Assembly (NCBI RefSeq): GCF_004379255.2
Contig: NC_056045.1
Span: 11,125,593 to 11,189,592 of the forward strand
Origin: Salvia splendens
Taxonomy: Eukaryota > Streptophyta > Magnoliopsida > Lamiales > Lamiaceae
Length of the DNA stretch: 64,000 nucleotides
Reading direction: 5' to 3'
Below the pieces are notes generated by a model. That model did no database searches. It saw only the letters and a program-made list of their open reading frames with translations, and was not told the DNA's origin. Below, piece after piece: positions 1 to 12,562 of this stretch (position 1 is the stretch's first letter; every line of letters starts with the position of its first letter). The position numbers were made by a program, and so were the translations under genes.

Positions 1-139
1 TTTTGGTATTTCAGTATTTTTTCCCACTCCCGGAGGGGCGTGATAAAAAAAAAGGGGAGGAGCAGCTTGCAAGGAAGGAAAAATCCACGTGCCCTTTTTA
101 AATGAATATTTAATTTTTTTGATATCATCCCTTACTTAG

Positions 140-402
140 TACTCCCTTCATCTCATTATTATTGGATCATTTCTTTTAGACATGAAGATTAAAGAATATA
201 TGTTTAATATGTTAAGTGAAGTGAGAATAAAATAGGAGATATAATAAAGTAGTAGGAGATAGTTAAATAAGAGAAAGAATAAAGAAAGAGAGATTAGTAC
301 GTTGTATTTTGCCAAAAAAAAGTAAATGTGCCAACTATAATAGAACTGCCCAAAATGAAGTACTATGACCCAACACTATGGAGGGAGGGAGGGAGGGAGG
401 GA
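140..402. mobile_element. Stowaway-like MITE
   Basis: The left end reads tactcccttcatctcatt and the right end gives the matching inverted sequence, ending in a run of gaggg repeats. The terminal match is imperfect, so this is an old copy. The GAGGG run at about 380-402 has expanded. Confidence 0.5.
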
Positions 403-732
403 TCATATGATATTAAAATTGAAACTAAATTAATATTCCTATTAATTAAAATGAATTTGAGAAAATTATGAATTTAATATGTATATAAATTTTTTATTTT
501 TAACAAAATTCATATTTTTAATTAATTTTATATACTCCATCATTCCTCGAAAAGTATGGATATTTGGTTCGGCACAGGTTTCAATGTATAATTGATAAAG
601 TAAGAGAGAGATAAATGGTAGTGTAAGTAGTATTATTGGAGAGTGTACTCCACATCATGAGCCGGTAGTGTAATGGTAAAAGTTGTAAAAAATATGATAT
701 GTACGTTTCTCTTATATTTCACTTAAAACTAA

Positions 733-959
733 TACTCCCCCGTCCCACAAGAATATGCACTCTTTCTTTTTTTAGTTTGTCTCACAAGAATATGTACTTT
801 GTAATTTTAAAAATTCTTTTCCATCTGATAAGGTGAGATCCATTATCCATTAGCAATACTTTAACTAATTCTTCATTCTACTTCTCTCTTTCCTTACCAA
901 TTGTGCATTAAGATCTGTGTCTAACCAAAGTGCATACTCATTTGGGACAGAGGGAGTAT
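733..959. mobile_element. Stowaway-like MITE
   Basis: Terminal inverted repeats tactcccccgtcccacaag and, at the right, gggacagagggagta in reverse orientation. The inner parts of the two ends also pair (gaatatgcac against gtgcatactc). The ends suggest a TA target. There is no coding capacity. Confidence 0.65.
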
Positions 960-1455
960 ATACAAGTGTGGACTATTATAGTACTAACTTTTTTACATTC
1001 ATTTTTCTTAACATTTTTTTAAACATGTGCTGGAAAGAATCGATGCTCCTAATGGCGGATGTAAGGAGTATTAGTTTTATAATATAATGTGTGAAAAATG
1101 AGTTTCTGGAATGTAAGGTCTACCTAACATTTATTGTAAAAATGAACTGAGACTCTAATAGCGGATGAACTAGAATGGTAAACCAAGGCTCCTAATGGCA
1201 GACCTAGGGAGTATGTAAAACCGATCACTCCCCAAGCATGTACTCCCTCTGTCTTAGCTAAGACACTTTCCTTTTTAGGTCTATCCCAATTAAGATGAGT
1301 ACATTTCTATTTTTAAAATAATAGATTACTCACTCAATCCCATAAATTTTGTCACACTTTGAACGAGCATGCGTTTTATGAAATGTAATGGAAAGTAGTT
1401 GAAAAAATTAGTAAAATATATGTCCTATTTTTATATATTAGTTTTAGAGTATAAG

Positions 1456-1749
1456 TCAATTTTGTCCTAAACATATGGTCAAAATATGAATTTGGTCCAA
1501 AACATTCACTTTTTGAAAAATAGGTCCATAACAAATGAAATCCTTGTCAGAGTGGTCCTATTTTGACGATTCTATCAAAAAACTAGCGGTCATGCCATTA
1601 TGCAATTAGCACTGACCATTAGTTTTTGACGGAACCGTAAAAAAGGACTATTTCGTCGATATATTCATTTGTTAATGACCTATTTTTTAAAAAGTGAATA
1701 TTTTGGACCAAATTCGTATTTTGGTCTTATGTTTAGGACTAAAATTGAC
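1456..1749. mobile_element. MITE-like element with long terminal inverted repeats
   Basis: About 85 bases on each side pair with each other. The left arm begins tcaattttgtcctaaac and the right arm ends gtttaggactaaaattga. The arms include tttggtccaaaacattcac against gtgaatattttggaccaaa. The spacer is about 125 bp. No ORF lies inside. Long arms suggest a Mutator-type or other fold-back MITE, but the family is not certain. Confidence 0.55.
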
Positions 1750-1771
1750 ATTTACTCTTAGTGTTATATAG

Positions 1772-2028
1772 TACTCCCTCCGTCCCTGAAAATTTGTCAC
1801 CTATTTCCTTTTTCGCCCGTCCATAAAAAATTTGTCACATTTCACTTTTACCATTTTTTGTAGTGGACCCTACATTCCACTAACTCATTAACACTCACAT
1901 TTTATTATAAAACTAATATATAAAAGTAGGACTAACATGCCACCAACTTTTTCAACCCACTTTCTATTACATTTCTTAAAACTCGTACCGAGTCAAATGA
2001 TGACAAATTATGAGGGATGGAAGGAGTA
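1772..2028. mobile_element. Stowaway-like MITE
   Basis: Left end tactccctccgtccctgaaa followed by atttgtcac. Right end gtgacaaatt-like sequence closing with ggatggaaggagta. Length is 257 bp with no coding capacity. Confidence 0.65.
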
Positions 2029-3103
2029 ATAAAATGTGAGTGAGAATTAATTAGTGGAATATGAGGTCCACTATTAAAAATAGTAAAAAATGAAATGTGA
2101 CATTTTATGAGATGAATGAAAATAGAAAAATGTAACAAACTTTCTGGGATGAAGAGAATTTTTTCTCTTCAAATAATACACCAAACATTTTTTGTCTCTT
2201 AAATTAAAATATCTAAAACTCTTTCTTTCTCAATTTAAAAATTACACATACCCTTCATCTTTTCGGCTAAACAAATTAATTAATGACTATTAAAATTTCA
2301 TGCCGGCTAAAAATGTTAAAGTTATAATTAGGACAAAGGGAGTATTAAAATTGATGAATGATACTTCCTCTGTCCCTCAAAGTTTGTCTCAATTTGATCT
2401 GACACAGATTTTAAGAAATTGTTTGACTTTATATTAAATGAATGTGTCTAATGGTATAAGGGTCTCTCATATTGATGAGATTGGTGATGTATTTAATGTC
2501 TATTAGTAAGATTTCAGGTGATACAAACTTAGTGGAATTGATGAAAATGGTAAAATGAGATAAACTTTGGGGATAAAATAAATATATATACTACATTAAA
2601 ATTCACCATTGTGGTGACTGGTGATGGGGCGCAGACGGACACATTCGCATAGTGCCTAATTTTAGATTTTTTATTTGAGGTGACGATCTCAACATTACAA
2701 ACAATTAGCAGTAATATTTCATAATCTTTATAAAATATCTCTTCCTATATAAAAGAAAGAAAAAAGAAAATAATATTTTATGACAAGTATGTCAAATTCT
2801 TTAGGACAATATCGTAAAAAACGCAGAAATTTCATATTAGGCGTAGAAGATGGTTAATTACAACATAACCCCCTCAGTAAAGATCTTAATTTTGATTGAA
2901 AATTTAGAGGGTTAAAACTTTGTTAGAAAATTGGGTTTCTGGATCTTCCTTCACTTCTACTCATTTCGAGTTAAAACTTAAAACTCAGTCATGTTGTAAT
3001 CATTCCAGCTCTCTCCCATCATTAGCTAAAACTTATAACTTCATCAAGCTGAGGTTGGAATCTTGGAAAGAAATTTTGTGGGTTTGGAGAGAGAGAGAGT
3101 GAA

Positions 3104-6100
3104 ATGGCAATAGGAAGAATTGGGCCCCAAGTGAAGCGCTCTTATCAGTCCTATGGTTTCTTTGTGAAGCTGTCTGCAACTGTGGTATTGGGTCTCTGCT
3201 TTGTAATTGTATGGTCTGTGTTTTCCAATTATTCTGTGACTTCTCAAAGGGAGACTTTTGATGATATTGCTGAGCCGGTTTCTGCTAAATCAAATGGGAA
3301 GGTGAGTAATTCCCAAGTTCACTCTGATAAAATAGTACCCAAAAAGGAAAAAAATGATAGTGTGGAGCAGAGATTTAAGTCTGGATTGGATTTGGGTGAT
3401 GAAGGCAAGAAAATCAATAATGGCTCCGTCCCGTTGAACCCGGTGAAGAAGCCGGAAAATGGTGGTGGTGGTGGGGATGCGAAGCTGTCGAAAAAGGATG
3501 ATGAAAGCAAGACCGGAGAAGATGAAGGATCTGAGGTGGAGGAGGAGGAGGTGATTGGGGAGAAGGGTGGTAATGAAGGTAGTGATGGGGAGGGTGATGC
3601 CACTGCTACTGCCAATGCCGATGCCAATGCCAATGAATCTGTGGAAGAAGATGCTAATTTCATCAATGCGGAGGACTTGGATCAGGAAGCCCCTGAGGAG
3701 GAAAGTGGAGGTTCGCAGAGGGTGAATAGGAAGGCATCCGGTCCTGTGTTTGATCCTAAGAAACGGTACACTTGGAAGTTATGCAACACGAGGAGCAAGC
3801 ATAACTACATTCCCTGTATCGACATTGAGAGTGCCACGGGGAGGTTGCAGGGTTATAGGCATCGTGAGAGGAGTTGTCCGAGATCTGCTGTAATGTGTCT
3901 CGTCCCCCTCCCTCATGATGGCTATAGGACTCCCGTGAGGTGGCCTGAGAGCAAAGGGAAGGTATATACTTGCACAGTTTTTAATCTCTGATTGCTTTGT
4001 GTAGAAAGCGTACGATTGCTAAATGTAAATTTCTCGCAGATATTGTATAAAAACGTGGAACATCCAAAATTAGCTGCATATATTAAGACACAGGATTGGT
4101 TGGTAGAATCTGGAGACTATCTCACTTTCCCGCAGAATCAGTCTGTATTCAAGGGTGGAGTTCAGCATTATCTAGATTCGATAGAAGAGGTGAGCTGTTC
4201 TTGCTGTTTCATGTAATATAGCTTGATATTTGTCCGGGATAGTATGTGTCTAGGGTAAAACTTTTACAGTTCGTCTTGATTATTCCAGTGAGTGGCGACA
4301 ATTGATGCAAAAGAACTTTTAACTAATCTAAGTTCTCATACATGTGTAAGGAAGTCTTAATCAAGTTCCTGCATTTTTATATGTATCTTTGATATGAGAG
4401 TTGGACTCCGTCTATATCTTTGTCCTTTAAACATGGATACTTGCATCTTTGGTTTCCGGAATTTGGTGGATTTAGATGGTGCCAGACATTGAATTGGGGA
4501 AAAACATTCACATTGTGCTAGATATTGGATGTAAAGATTCGAGCTTTACGGCTTCACTACTTGAGAAGGGTGTTTTGACTCTTACACTTGGCTTGAAAGA
4601 TGACTTAGTGGACCTAGCACAAGTTGCTCTCGAGCGTGGTTTCCCCGCTGTTGTTAGCCCTCTTGCAACTCGGAGACTTCCATTTCCTAGTGGAGTCTTT
4701 GATGCAATTCATTGTGGCGAATGCAGTATCTCTTGGCATTCAAATGGTCTGTGCTGCCATCTCAGCTCCCCAGTCATCTTAAATTTTTTCGTTTTCTACC
4801 ATTTTATGCATAGAATCAGGTAGACATTCGTATGATCTAATTTCAGGTGCGACCAAGATTATCTTGGAGATGAATAGGATATTAAGGCCCGGAGGGTATT
4901 TCATTTTGTCAACTAAGCATGGCAGTATTGAAGCCGAAGAAGGTTTGCTCTTAGTTCCCACTTCTCACAAGCTCCATCACTTCATGTCAAATTTGTGAAA
5001 TGCCCTCAGATTTTACGTGACTTTTCTTATATCGTGATTGCATTAGCTAAATATGCTCGTTAACTTTCTATAATATAACTGTTGTAACTCCCCTTCAATT
5101 TTATGTGGGAATTCGTTCATTTTTATTTGTAATGCATATAACTGGGGAATATCCTGTGTATATGGAGTAATTAGTTCCATATTTCAACTTAGCATGATTT
5201 TATATCAGTTTATTGATCCCTGCAAGTTCGTCTATGCTGCTCTCTGACTGAAGCATGTGGCTTTTTCTAATTTCATCCTTTTTTCCAGCTTTGTCCACAT
5301 TGACGCCATCAATTTGTTGGAACATCCTGGCTGATAAAACTGATGAACTCAGTGACATAGGCATGAAAATATATCAAATGCCAGAAGAAAATAATATTTA
5401 TGAACTGAGACGGAAGAAAGTTCCGCCTCTATGCAAGGAAAACGAGAACCCAGATTTTGCATGGTGAGAAATATGATCTTCCTTTACTTAAGTTTATGCA
5501 TCATTCACGTTTCAGCAGAAATCAGCATTGTCCGGCAGTTGATTGAGCAACTCATATGTCACTTTCTGTGTGATAGAGTTAAGATCAGCATTTTCGATTT
5601 AAAACACAAAACCTGAAAGATTAGTGGATAATAAGTCACTTGAGGATTAAAAGAAAACAAGAACTGAAGAAAGAACTGTGCAACTGCAAGAATATTTGGT
5701 AGGTTGGATAACTCCTCTATCTTTGAGTTATCTAACCTAAAATTACCTGAAATGCGTGTTCTTATCATGTATTGTCTTATCTATCTTCCCTAGTCAACTC
5801 CAGATATCACATCTAGGAACATATGGAATGATCTTACTCTATCTTTGTACCTTAAGCATGTGCAAGATAAATAATGTAGATTCAGGCACACCATACTGTT
5901 TATGGAACTAACGCAACTAAGACGGCCATGGCCTTGGTCTAATCTAGTTTATTCCCTATTCTGTGATCTTCACTGAGTGGAAATATTCTAGCTAATCGTA
6001 TATCAGCTTCTAGAAGTTGTGTTCAATTCTATCTCTGCTGCTACAGAGTTGGATGGTTTTTACTTTCCATGATATAAAACTTCCTCCTAAACATTGTTGT

Positions 6101-9100
6101 AGCTCTGTTCATTGCTGCTGATGCCAACTTTAGGGCTTTAAAGATTCTGCACTGATGAAGCCGTGTGCTAAGCATTTTTCTGACATTCTATCTGCCTCTG
6201 GGAGGCGTGGCATCGGTTATGAGTCTTGTGACTATAGTAAAGCAATGAGGAAAGAGATGAATAAAACTAATCGTACAATGATATAAATAACTCTATACAC
6301 ATATTGGTACTATAGAAAGATATGTTGGAAAGTATAGAGACATAGTAGAGAAAAGTAGTAGGTATTAGATGTCTTTCATTATTTTACAAAAACACAGTTA
6401 TATAGTACAAGTGGTTAAGCCTAACTGGGACACATAAACGATGTAGAATACTTATTCTATAACAAGTACTCCCTCCGTCTCAAGGTAGTTGAGTCGTATT
6501 CCTTTTTGGGTTGTCCCAAAATCCTTTTTTGGCAAAAATTTTATCATCTCTCATACTTAGCACATCAATTTCTTAAATCTCATCATCAATAGAAATGCCC
6601 CAACTACCTTGGGACGGAGGGAGTACAAAAGAATCTAATAGGACAGTGATCTCACATATTAGGAAGTGCAGTACCATGTCTAATTTTTGAGATGCTAGTG
6701 TGAGTTTATATGGGAACCTGGCCTAAGCTTGTTTAGTATGACTAAGCAGATAAGAAATAAACCTCGCTCTTTTACTATCTCGTTGGTTTATAGTCCCTGA
6801 AAATGCCATATTTGTAGATGAAACTATGGCTGACATGCAAATGCTGTACTTTTTATTTGAAGGAATGCCTTCTTTAAAACTGTTACCTGTACGTGAAGTG
6901 TTGCTTTGAGTCGAAAGATCCTGTGTTCCATCATCATACATTAATGCACACGATGTTAATCTGTGTGTTTTCGTTATTAATACAGGTATGCTCCATTAAA
7001 AACTTGCCTCCACACCGTTCCTGAAGCCATTGAACAACATGGGGCTGAGTGGCCCGCGGAATGGCCAAAGAGGCTTCATACATTTCCTGAATGGATGAAC
7101 AACAGAGAGAAGTTAACTGCTGACAGTGAGCACTGGAAATCTATTGTGAACAAGTCATATCTAGTTGGAATGGATATCGATTGGTCAACCATCAGAAACA
7201 TATTGGACATGAAAGCCATAAGTGGAGGGTAAGCTGCTAGAGTAGTTACATAGTTCTGAAACTCTATCTGTCTTAGAGGTCAGCACTCTCCCTACCCGAA
7301 CAACCTGTGAAGGAAATTTTAAATTAAGGAAAAGGGGAGTGAATATCAACATCGTTTTAAATTAAAAGAGAGGAAATCATTTGGCTATTGGTGTACACTC
7401 CGTGTGTCTGTCCCATCATTCTCGCAAACTCGATAATAATTAATCGTCCAGATTCACACTCTTGTGGTTTTTACAATACTTTTTTACAGATTTGCAGCTG
7501 CACTTTCGGACCAGAATGTGTGGGTTATGAATGTGGTTCCTGTACATGCACCGGATACACTTCCCATCATTTTTGAGCGTGGGCTTCTTGGTGTGTACCA
7601 CGACTGGTGTGAATCTTTTGGTTCTTATCCTCGATCTTATGACCTCCTGCATGCTGATCATCTCTTCTCGAGGCTTAAAAACAGGTCCGCGGCAAATCCT
7701 TTTTCCCATGTCTTCCTATTTCTGAGCTACTTTGGCATCTTTGTTAGTATTGTGCTACTATAGGAAATGTGTGTTTCTGAATGTATGCCATATATTGTTA
7801 TTAAGGTTTCCTCATCTTCTTTGCGCTGATATCATCACTTCTGCAATTGTAATGGATGATAGGTGCAATATTTATCAAGTATAAACCTCAAAAGAATAAA
7901 ACTTGTGTGCATCCAGCCTAATTAAATCAAATTCCGGTTCATCTATCGCTAACTAGGGCTTAATAACACCCAACTTCATCCGGAGTTGAATTTATTAATC
8001 ACGATTACAATTTATTTAGGGCCGATGCACCGTGTATCTGGATGTGCCGGAGTGTGCCTCAACCTCAAATGGGTATTTGTAGCACAGGAAGGTTGTATTA
8101 GTAATTTAATGTGAGGGTGTATTCATTAGAAAAGGTGAACTTCAGGAATGGTAAATGGATTGATACTACTAGATCTTTCGAAGATTTATCACTTACATAA
8201 ATTATACTCCCTCCGTCCCATAAAAATAAAAATATGTGCATTTGAAATGGCACGAGAATTAGTGCACAATTGGTAATGGCACGAGAATTAGTGCACATTT
8301 GAAATGTGTGTTTCTGAATGTATGCCATATATTGTTATTAAGGTTTCCTCATCTTCTTTGCGCTGATATCATCACTTCTGCAATTGTAATGGATGATAGG
8401 TGCAATATTTATCAAGTATAAACCTCAAAAGAATAAAACTTGTGTGCATCCAGCCTAATTAAATCAAATTCCGGTTCATCTATCGCTAACTAGGGCTTAA
8501 TAACACCCAACTTCATCCGGAGTTGAATTTATTAATCACGATTACAATTTATTTAGGGCCGATGCACCGCGTATCTGGATGTGCCGGAGCCTGCCTCAAC
8601 CTCAAATGGGTATTTGTAGCACAGGAAGGTTGTATTAGTAATTTAATGTGAGGGTGTATTCATTAGAAAAGGTGAACTTCAGGAATGGTAAATGGATTGA
8701 TACTACTAGATCTTTCGAAGATTTATCACTTACATAAATTATACTCCCTCCGTCCCATAAAAATAAAAATATGTGCATTTGAAATGGCACGAGAATTAGT
8801 GCACAATTGGTAAAGTGAGAGATCGGAGGAGAAGGGTAGTTAAAGTAGTGTTAGTGGATAATTGGACCCACATTATTATTACTAGTGTTCTATGAGTTGT
8901 AATGATGGGCTATAGTGGTATAAGTTGTTAATAAATTGATGTATATAGCTAATGAGTTGGGGACAACTTTTCATAAATGAAAATGTCCATATATTTTTGG
9001 AACGGACGGAAATGGAAAGTGCACATATTTTTATGGGACGGAGGGTTCATAAGCAACTTCTGTCTTAGTATAGGTTGATGCAATTTCTTTTAGTTGTCTT

Positions 9101-9538
9101 TTTAATTTTTTAAGCTTAGATATATAAATATAATGTTAAGCTGATCCACCACTTTGATGGATCACGTAATTTTGAGCTCATTTCATCGTGTAATCCTTCG
9201 AACATTCAATCTTATGTAAATCGGTGTAATCCATGCATAATCAAACTCTGAGTTTGTCTTCACTATTCAACATGTGATTTTAGGTCTATCATCACCATTC
9301 CTAGCTATAATTCTTTAGCCTCACTCTATTTATCTTCAGATGCAAGCAGGCCATAGTGATTGTTGTTGAGATGGACCGGCTTCTAAGGCCTGGTGGTTGG
9401 GTAATCATCCGTGACAAAGTAGAAATTCTCAACCCTCTCGAAGAAATTCTAAGAAGCCTGCACTGGGAGATCCGGATGACTTTTGCACAAGACCGGGAGG
9501 GCATCCTGACTGCCCAGAAGACCATGTGGCGGCCTTGA
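3104..9538 (+). CDS. PMT28: Probable methyltransferase PMT28-like (DUF248), 8 exons, 728 aa
   Basis: Golgi-type putative S-adenosylmethionine methyltransferase of the QUA2/TSD2 family, a family linked to cell-wall pectin. The substrate of this clade is not established. Exons: 3104-3961, 4040-4189, 4476-4746, 4847-4942, 5289-5463, 6986-7228, 7490-7684, 9340-9538; all have GT..AG borders and consistent phase, giving 728 aa (the Arabidopsis PMT28 is similar in length). A short basic N-terminus precedes one membrane segment (about residues 19-41), then an acidic, low-complexity stem (about 55-235) typical of the PMT24-28 group. The DUF248 domain follows: [19 protein letters not shown] near 245-265, SAM-motif [10 protein letters not shown] at 349-357, and a C-terminal block with [16 protein letters not shown]. 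The start is the first ATG of the open frame. Introns 5 (1522 bp) and 7 (1655 bp) carry MITEs, and intron 7 a tandem duplication. No break is seen, so the gene appears intact. Confidence 0.93.
6467..6625. mobile_element. Stowaway-like MITE in intron 5 of the PMT28-like gene
   Basis: 159 bp with near-perfect ends: tactccctccgtctcaaggt at the left and accttgggacggagggagta at the right. The inner arms also pair (tagttgagtc against caactacc). It lies in the sense intron and does not touch a splice site. The well-kept ends suggest a fairly young insertion. Confidence 0.8.
7764..8813. repeat. Tandem duplication of about 513 bp (offset 537) in intron 7
   Basis: Positions 7764-8276 and 8301-8813 are almost identical in the same orientation; I noticed only a few substitutions (for example near 8034/8571 and 8053/8590). 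The 24-bp spacer 8277-8300 repeats ggcacgagaattagtgcaca from the end of copy 1. Each copy includes the left part of a Stowaway MITE. Only the second continues to the right MITE end, so the first MITE copy is truncated at the duplication junction. Confidence 0.9.
8742..9047. mobile_element. Stowaway-like MITE, full copy in intron 7
   Basis: Left end tactccctccgtcccataaa, right end tttttatgggacggaggg, about 306 bp. A truncated left half of the same element is at 8205-8300, produced by the tandem duplication. The element sits about 290 bp upstream of the final exon's acceptor at 9338-9339. Confidence 0.8.
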
Positions 9539-9959
9539 TATTGTGCACATTGTACATCATAGAGTCCACTGGTTCCTTTCGTGTTGAAGAGCATTTGAGA
9601 TTCACCGTGACCGTGCCCAACAATTTTGAGCCAGGCGGAACTGTGAGTCTTTCCTCGTCATTGTATTTCCTGTTTAGATTTTAAGCAGACAGAGAATCCC
9701 TGTTCCGAGATTGGATACCAAGCCCGGTGCAACGACCACATTACTGAGAGGTGAGATGAGTTTTGTACAGCAGGATTTGTGTATCTGTTTCATTCATGAA
9801 TGGAGAGACAGCTTGCTTGGTTCATTCTTTGTTGTTGTACCTGATTATTTGCAGTTCATGCAAGTGTTCACTAGTGTGGTAATATTTTGTGGAATTAGAT
9901 GGATTGGTTGTGACTATGCAAAGTGAATACAGATGATGTCATGAAGAGTGATTATTTTG

Positions 9960-9965
9960 AATAAA
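9960..9965 (+). terminator. Possible polyadenylation signal (AATAAA) of the PMT28-like gene
   Basis: AATAAA about 420 bp after the stop codon at 9536-9538. Plant polyadenylation signals are loose, so this only suggests where the 3' UTR could end. Confidence 0.3.
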
Positions 9966-12020
9966 TCCTTTTAGGTTTATTTTACTTATATATGTAAAAT
10001 GAACTACTAGTTTAGTAAGAAAAAGGAAATGGGCAAGTAAGTGCCTTTGTATTTCATTTATTTTTCATATTAAACAATGGAGATTATCTTAAATATTGTC
10101 TACATGCTAATTATGTAATTCACTAATATTCAAAATCCAAACTATTCTAGTGACATGTATTTAAGAATCAAAACTCTTACGTTCAAAAAAATATGATAGC
10201 ATTTAAAACTATTCCTAAGATTGAAAAATCTAAGAACTTGTCATTTCAAACTTTAAAAACGTAGAGTTCCGACTTCTGGGAAAAAAAATTATGTTGTCCA
10301 GTTTTATCTGTATAAGAATAAATAGATAGTGTTATGGAATTACTCAATAATGTTTGAGATATGCAAATATATAATTTATAATAATAATAATAATAATAAT
10401 AATTAATGTTTTTGAAAATTTTGTACAACAAAATAGAAAGCAATTGGGACAATATAAATACAAATAAATCGATGAAAAGTTATAGCTAGTTTTTATTGTT
10501 AATAACTTCAAAATTAATTTGTAAGAAAGTTTTGCATGCTAATTTTGAGTGGTAATATATGTTTGATTATTCCAAGGTAGAGATAACTAAAAAGTCCTCG
10601 GAACATGAGATAGCTGTTTGAAAATTTTTGACAAATTAATTAACGAGGCATAAAATATTTTCTCAATACATCATCTTCGAATATTACGAAAAATTGTTAT
10701 TAATTTATTTCCTATCTACTTACCCACTCTGTCCGTGATTTATAGTCCACTTTATGGCAACACTGATTTTAAGAATTATAAAGGAAAATGATGAAAAAAA
10801 TTGTGAAATACAGATCCCACTTTTATTTACTATTATTAATTTTATTGTACAATATGAGTGTAAAAGTTTAGTGGAGTGTGAGGTCCACGACCTAAAGTGA
10901 AAAAAGTAAGTTAGACTTTAAATTGTGGACATTCCAAAATAGCAAATTGAAATATTATTTCAATGACAAAGGAACTACTTAATATTTAAGGAATTATTAT
11001 TAGATTATTTTTTATCGAACATAATATAAACCGAAGACCCTTACAAAAAAATCGGAAAAAGTGTATACTTAATACTCTTAGGAGAGTACATGATCGAAAA
11101 TTCGCACTAAATAAGTATAAATATAAAATATTATCTTGCCCAAACAAAGATAAAATACGTTACTAACTTTCTTAAGTTGCTAACTCTGCTAATTCATCAA
11201 CACGGTGTATTAGAAATGTCAACACGATCACATTGAAATGTCAACCTAAACTTAGTTGATATTTTAATACTCTGTGTTGACATTGATATCTAAAATGTCA
11301 ACATAGTATATTAAAATGTGAACACAAATTTATATTGACATTTTAACGTGATCGTGCTAACACTTTTATTACACTGTATTAATGAGTTAACAAGTAAACA
11401 ATTTAATAAAAGTTAGCATCATAACACATCCCCTTACACCCAAACCTCCTGGGTCCTACTAGGTTACTAACTATTCCCTATTTACTAATTACAACCAATC
11501 CTATACCACAAGATTCTAAGATCTAGTGGTCACAATTTATCACGTGGAATTTCAATATTAATTAGTAAATAGGGAAAAGACTATTATGGTCCTTTAACAA
11601 ATTATAATTAACTCTTACAAAATATCTCAACACTTATAATTCATATAAGTATCTCTATTTAAATTATTTTTTCAGGTGTAATTGTACTTTTAGTAGGTAT
11701 TAACTAAGATTGATAATCTTAATGCTAGTAATTCACGTTGTTCGATTAACTACAGTATTTAGCTCACTCGCCCTAATAACTCTGAAGTCATTATTTAGAT
11801 ATCATAATTATGTTTTGATAAACTAAAGTTGTGAAATCCTACCATTGGAATTCCTTTATTACATCTATTTTCTCAAATCAAATCATTCTCTGTCAAATTG
11901 CTTTATTTATTTAATTGATAACAAATAAATTATTATTGTGCTTGAACAATAATATATTATTATGGTAAACAGAATAATAATATGGTAAATTTCGTTTTAA
12001 AATGTAAAATTATTATTGTG
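9966..12020. other. Intergenic AT-rich region with decayed MITEs
   Basis: No gene is supportable. Contents: a (TAA)n microsatellite at about 10377-10405; a degenerate MITE at about 10729-10935 whose ends pair (gtgatttatagtccactt against aagtta..aaattgtggac); a fold-back element at 11196-11390, listed separately; and a short inverted repeat (ccctatttactaatt at 11476, aattagtaaataggga at 11560) around a further small palindrome. Confidence 0.55.
11196..11390. mobile_element. Fold-back MITE with arms of about 50 bp
   Basis: The left arm (tcaacacggtgtattag, then aatgtcaacacgatcac) pairs with the right arm (gtgatcgtgctaacac, then acactgtattaatga). The interior contains further tcaaca/tgttga words and no ORF. 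The family is not assigned. Confidence 0.5.
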
Positions 12021-12025
12021 CCTGC

Positions 12026-12212
12026 ACGTGTAGCTTAACTGGTTTTTAAGGAGCTAATTGAGTCTTAGGTCTCAGGTTCAAATATCGGCAGCGACGGTAT
12101 GGAAAATTCACCCATTGTGGTGGCTCCTTGTGCACGCCAGGTACATGACCCTTTCCTTAGACCACCTTTATCGGTCATTGGAGTCGACCTCCACGTAATT
12201 TTACAATTAAAA
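12026..12212 (+). mobile_element. tRNA-derived SINE-like element
   Basis: tagcttaactgg at about 12030 fits the Pol III A-box consensus TRGYNNARNNGG. A degenerate B box, ggttcaaatatc, follows about 35 bp later. Downstream is a unique body (tgtggtggctccttgtgcac) and an A-rich tail near 12205-12222. No tRNA cloverleaf can be drawn, so it is a SINE head and not a tRNA gene. Confidence 0.5.
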
Positions 12213-12562
12213 AAAAAATAAAAATCTAAACATGGGTCTCTCTCTCTCCTCGACCCATGTCGCTCTCTCTCCTCAAACCAACCGACGGGTCTCCCTTCTC
12301 ATTTCACCATTCAGCCAATGAGGTTGTGCCAAATGGCACAATTTCATTGGCTGATATTTTTATTTTTAATAATTAATATATCTTTAATGTATTATATTAA
12401 AAAATTATAAAATTTATACCAAAATTCATAATTTTTCTTCCTCTATAAATAGAGACCACATTTGCTATAGTTTTGCACACAAAAAAATATCATCTTTTCT
12501 CCTCCTATAATCCTTATTGTTTAGTAGAATTTCATATTTTTTAGTTTCCCTTGTTGCTAGCT

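Larger units (their letters stand above)
1..3103. other. Intergenic region upstream of the PMT28-like gene, mosaic of MITEs
   Basis: AT-rich sequence with no supportable gene. It holds several Stowaway-type elements listed separately, plus broken ends of others: a tactccctctgtcttagc end near 1242, another end near 1334, and a degenerate element at about 2362-2580 that starts with tacttcctctgtccc. The last 100 bases before the start codon at 3104 contain a short GA run (about 3087-3100), often seen in plant 5' leaders. No TATA box could be assigned with confidence. Confidence 0.6.

Noticed and set aside
12026..12090. tRNA gene
   Set aside because: A- and B-box-like motifs exist, but no acceptor stem or anticodon arm can be formed; a SINE head explains it better.
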